Of a stretch of DNA of 64,000 nucleotides, positions 61,068-64,000 are shown one piece after another (position 1 is the first letter of the stretch; each line of letters opens with the position of its first letter). Both the position numbers and the translations under genes were made by a program. Source of the DNA: Paenibacillus sp. 1781tsa1 (GTDB lineage: Bacteria; Bacillota; Bacilli; Paenibacillales; Paenibacillaceae); assembly GCF_024159265.1 (NCBI RefSeq), contig NZ_JAMYWY010000001.1, forward strand, positions 4,960,001 through 5,024,000, in the 5' to 3' direction. The notes under the pieces are model-generated. The model saw nothing but the letters and a program-made list of their open reading frames with translations, searched no databases and had not been told where the DNA came from.

Positions 61068-63497
61068 ATGAACGGAAAAAAAGAGAACCTCATTATCATT
61101 GGTAACGGTATGGCAGGAATCAGTACCGTTGAACAAATTCTAAAATTAACTACGCGATTTGATATTACCGTTTTTGGCAAAGAGCCCTATCCCAACTACA
61201 ACCGCATTATGTTGTCTTACGTACTGGAAGGAAGCAAAACGCTCGACGACATCGTCCTGAACGACCTACACTGGTATGAAGATTACGGTATTACGCTGCA
61301 CACAGGCACAACAGTCACACGAATCGATGCCGAGACACACGAAGTTTTGACTGAAGATGGCACTCGTGTTCCTTACGACAAAATTATCATTGCAACAGGC
61401 TCCAGCTCCTTCATTCTCCCCGTACCGGGACATGACAAGCAAGGCGTAGTCGGTTTCCGCGATATCGCCGATTGTAATGTGATGCTCTACGCTGCTAAAC
61501 AGTACAAAAGAGCAGCCGTTATCGGGGGCGGACTGCTGGGTCTTGAAGCTGCCAAAGGTTTGGTACAACTCGGCATGGAAGTTACCGTAGTGCATCTGAT
61601 GGAAGATCTGATGGAGCGTCAGCTTGATCCGCAAGCTTCAGCCATGTTGAAGGCGGAACTTGAACGTCAGGGTATCCGTTTCAAAATGGGTGCTCAGACT
61701 GCCGAATTATTAGGCGGCGAACGGGTTGAAGGAATTCGTTTTGCCGATGATTCCGTACTGAATGTTGATTTTGTTGTCATGGCTGTCGGCATTAAACCCA
61801 ATACGGCTGTAGCTCGCGAAAGCGGTATGGAAGTGAACCGGGGTATTGTCGTAAATGACTATATGCAGACTTCACTTGACAATGTGTATTCGGTTGGGGA
61901 ATGTACAGAGCACCGCGGGGTATGTTACGGCCTCGTTGCCCCATTGTTCGAGCAGGGCATGATTCTCGCGAAACATATCTGTGGTGTAGAGACGGCTCCT
62001 TATGAAGGTTCAGTAGTATCCACGAAATTGAAAATTTCGGGTGTGGACGTCTTTTCAACTGGTGAATTCATCGACAGTCCGGAACACACCGTCATTTCAC
62101 ACAAAGACGACTGGAAACGGACCTACAAAAAAATTCTGCTCCGCGATAATAAAATGGTCGGTGCCGTTCTCTTCGGTGACATTACGGATTCTGCCGAATT
62201 GCAGAAACTGATCAAACAACAGACTAAAATGACCGAAGAATTGTATAGCTCACTCATGGGGACAGGCTGCGGCGGTCATAAGAAAACCACCTCTGTAGAA
62301 ACGATGGCGGAAGACGAGATTGTCTGTGGATGTAACGGTGTAACTAAAGGCACAATTGTCGATGTCATCACGAACCAAGGACTTACCAGCGTAGATGAAA
62401 TCAAAGCCTGTACGGGTGCAACCCGCTCTTGCGGGGGATGTAAACCTGTTGTGGAACAGATTCTGCAATATGTACTTGGTGATAACTTCAGCAGTGGAGC
62501 CAAACAGGGCATATGCGGATGTACTTCCATGGGACGGGATGAGATTGTAGCCGAGATTCGTGCAAAGGGATTGCAAACGACCAAAGAAGTCATGAATGTA
62601 CTGGGTTGGAGTCAGCCTGAGGGTTGTTCGAAGTGTCGCCCGGCAATCAACTATTATCTTGGCATGATTGCACCAGACACACATGAAGATGAGAAGGAAT
62701 CCCGTTTTGTTAACGAACGCATGAACGCAAATATTCAAAAAGATGGGACCTATACGGTTGTACCTCGGATGTATGGCGGGGTGACTACACCAGCGGATCT
62801 CAAACGCATTGCTGACGTTTCAGTCAAATATGATGTTAAAGCAGTTAAAGTTACCGGCGGTCAGCGCCTCGACTTGATTGGTGTCAAAAAAGAAGATCTG
62901 ACTAAAGTGTGGGCTGAACTGGATATGCCTTCAGGTTATGCATACGCCAAATCGCTGCGTACGGTCAAAACATGTGTCGGCTCCCAATTCTGCCGATTCG
63001 GTACACAGGATTCCATGGCAATGGGCGCTCGCATCGAACGTAAATTTGAACGCCTCGATCTGCCAGCCAAGTTTAAATATGCCGTCAACGGTTGTCCACG
63101 GAACTGTGCAGAGGCATGTACCAAAGATATCGGTATTGTTGGTAACGACGGAGGCTGGGAAATCTTCATCGGTGGTAACGGCGGTATTAAAGCAAGACTG
63201 GCTGATTCCCTATGCAAAGTGAAAACGGATGAAGAGTTGATTGAATTGTGTGGAGCGATCATGCAATATTACCGCGAGACAGGTAACTACCTGGAACGGA
63301 CTTCGGAGTGGGTGGAACGCATGGGTCTGGAGCATATTCGTTCGGTTGTCGTGGATAACCTTGAGGAACGCAAAGCATTGATGCAGCGGATTGAATTCGC
63401 ACTTGAGCATGTGGAAGAACCTTGGCAAAAAGCGATTCGCAATGAGGAAGGCCAAAGTAAAATGTTCCATGGTATCGAAGTGTCGGCTCGTCCATAA
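61068..63497 (+). CDS. nirB: NirB, NAD(P)H nitrite reductase large subunit
   Basis: Reduces nitrite to ammonium. Domains in order: FAD binding (LIIIGNGMAG, residues 8–17), NAD binding (VIGGGLLGLEAAKGL), a first [2Fe-2S] BFD-like domain (CGCNG near 420, CGGCKP), a second (CGCTS near 481, CSKCRP), then siroheme/[4Fe-4S] sulfite-reductase domains with CVGSQFCRFG near 635 and NGCPRNCAEAC near 674. The ATG at 61068 follows AAGGAGG by 10 bases; the open frame begins at 60996 inside the promoter. 809 residues. It is followed by nirD and a likely nitrite transporter. Two FNR-type palindromes suggest oxygen control. Confidence 0.97.
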   Translation: MNGKKENLIIIGNGMAGISTVEQILKLTTRFDITVFGKEPYPNYNRIMLSYVLEGSKTLDDIVLNDLHWYEDYGITLHTGTTVTRIDAETHEVLTEDGTRVPYDKIIIATGSSSFILPVPGHDKQGVVGFRDIADCNVMLYAAKQYKRAAVIGGGLLGLEAAKGLVQLGMEVTVVHLMEDLMERQLDPQASAMLKAELERQGIRFKMGAQTAELLGGERVEGIRFADDSVLNVDFVVMAVGIKPNTAVARESGMEVNRGIVVNDYMQTSLDNVYSVGECTEHRGVCYGLVAPLFEQGMILAKHICGVETAPYEGSVVSTKLKISGVDVFSTGEFIDSPEHTVISHKDDWKRTYKKILLRDNKMVGAVLFGDITDSAELQKLIKQQTKMTEELYSSLMGTGCGGHKKTTSVETMAEDEIVCGCNGVTKGTIVDVITNQGLTSVDEIKACTGATRSCGGCKPVVEQILQYVLGDNFSSGAKQGICGCTSMGRDEIVAEIRAKGLQTTKEVMNVLGWSQPEGCSKCRPAINYYLGMIAPDTHEDEKESRFVNERMNANIQKDGTYTVVPRMYGGVTTPADLKRIADVSVKYDVKAVKVTGGQRLDLIGVKKEDLTKVWAELDMPSGYAYAKSLRTVKTCVGSQFCRFGTQDSMAMGARIERKFERLDLPAKFKYAVNGCPRNCAEACTKDIGIVGNDGGWEIFIGGNGGIKARLADSLCKVKTDEELIELCGAIMQYYRETGNYLERTSEWVERMGLEHIRSVVVDNLEERKALMQRIEFALEHVEEPWQKAIRNEEGQSKMFHGIEVSARP

Positions 63498-63552
63498 GCA
63501 AGCTTGCAAGAATAATACTGGAGAATGTTAAATAGATAAGGAGTGGTTTAAG

Positions 63553-63879
63553 ATGACGACAAAACAATCAGCCACCTACTTCCCTGCCGGAGTAGTTGAA
63601 GAATTCCTGCCTCGAATCGGAAGAGTAGTTGAGATTCAGGACCGTCAGCTTGCTGTCTTTCGTGCATCGGATGGCACCATCTTCGCTGTGGATAATCACA
63701 ATCCCCACCCCAAGGGTGGGCCGCTTGCAGAAGGCATCGTGTCAGGACATTATCTGTACGATCCGCTGTATGATTGGAAAATTGACCTCACTACCGGTGT
63801 TGTGCAAGCACCGGACAATGGGCAAGTGCAGATGTATCCGGTGAAGGTAGAGAACGGCCAGGTCTGGATCGAAATATAG
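63553..63879 (+). CDS. nirD: NirD, nitrite reductase small subunit
   Basis: Small Rieske-fold subunit paired with NirB. The segments VFRASDGTIFAVDNHNPHPKGGPLAEG and YLYDPLYDWKIDLTTG occupy the positions of the two Rieske cluster loops, but the Cys ligands are absent, which is the normal state of NirD. 108 residues. AAGGAG precedes the ATG, 55 bp after nirB, on the same strand. Confidence 0.95.
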   Translation: MTTKQSATYFPAGVVEEFLPRIGRVVEIQDRQLAVFRASDGTIFAVDNHNPHPKGGPLAEGIVSGHYLYDPLYDWKIDLTTGVVQAPDNGQVQMYPVKVENGQVWIEI

Positions 63880-63926
63880 CTCCATTGAAACGTTCATAGA
63901 TTGATGCAAATAATGGGGGAACCGTG

Positions 63927-64000
63927 ATGTATACACCAAGTGTTGAGGGAATTATTGAAGCTGCGGTTAAAAAACGGGATCAGATGAACTCCAATCTTTC
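63927..64000 (+). CDS. Probable formate/nitrite transporter (5' end only)
   Basis: Only the first 24 codons are in the window (MYTPSVEGIIEAAVKKRD…). GGGGGAA lies before the ATG. The start resembles NirC/FocA-family transporters, and the position right after nirB–nirD fits nitrite import. The family signature helices are beyond the edge, so this is an inference. Confidence 0.6.
   Translation, partial: MYTPSVEGIIEAAVKKRDQMNSNL

Noticed and set aside
63553..63879. NirD lacking Rieske cysteines as an anomaly
   Set aside because: Loss of the cluster ligands is the normal state of bacterial NirD subunits.

Overview
The window looks like a Paenibacillus chromosome (inference). The core genes run in the order known from the Bacillus subtilis comE–dnaK region. 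It also carries sporulation genes, T-box and CIRCE regulation, strong GGAGG ribosome-binding sites and moderate GC. Nearly all of it is core genome. I see no prophage, insertion sequence, CRISPR array, rRNA or tRNA, and no clear new defence or biosynthetic system. The unusual content is intergenic repeats, a few extra genes placed inside an otherwise conserved order, and several regulatory sites.

Layout. 1–8.7 kb (minus): addB–addA–sbcD, DNA-end processing; sbcD runs off the left edge. 8.9–12.5 kb: a PUA-domain rRNA methyltransferase, three tandem 180-bp repeats, a Na/Pi-type transporter (plus) and a Nudix hydrolase. 12.6–17.9 kb (minus): mtaB, rsmE, a site-2-protease-like gene, prmA, then a small stress-protein-like group including an unlisted 59-codon YfhD-like gene. 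18.1–23.1 kb (minus): hrcA–grpE–dnaK–dnaJ behind a perfect CIRCE operator. 23.3–31.8 kb: an ArgA-like acetyltransferase, hemW, lepA, a YqxA-like gene, spoIIP, gpr, rpsT (plus) and holA.

32–35.2 kb is an accessory block set between holA and comEC: an ECF sigma factor with its zinc-binding anti-sigma factor and two small unknown genes. 35.2–40.4 kb: comEC, comEB, comEA and divergent comER. 40.4–43.2 kb: leuS with a leucine T-box leader (specifier CTC). 43.3–44.3 kb: an APH-like kinase gene. 44.5–50.9 kb (minus): yqeG–yqeH–aroE–yhbY–nadD–yqeK–rsfS–cvfB, then yqeM, the ribosome-assembly and NAD cluster, with a small MITE-like element inserted between yqeK and rsfS. 51–55.5 kb: a MoxR–DUF58–transglutaminase set. 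55.7–57.5 kb: spoVAC–spoVAD–spoVAE. 58.2–64 kb: an M42 aminopeptidase, small proteins, a membrane hydrolase-like gene and the plus-strand nitrite reduction genes nirB–nirD plus the start of a probable nitrite transporter, with two FNR-type palindromes upstream.

How the parts relate. Several genes serve translation and rRNA or tRNA modification (rsmE, prmA, mtaB, lepA, rpsT, leuS, yqeH, yhbY, rsfS). Others serve proteostasis (hrcA–dnaJ), DNA uptake and repair (comE, holA, addAB, sbcD) and sporulation or germination (spoIIP, gpr, spoVA). Many start sites were moved downstream of the longest open frame because a ribosome-binding site, promoter or terminator lies inside the longer version.
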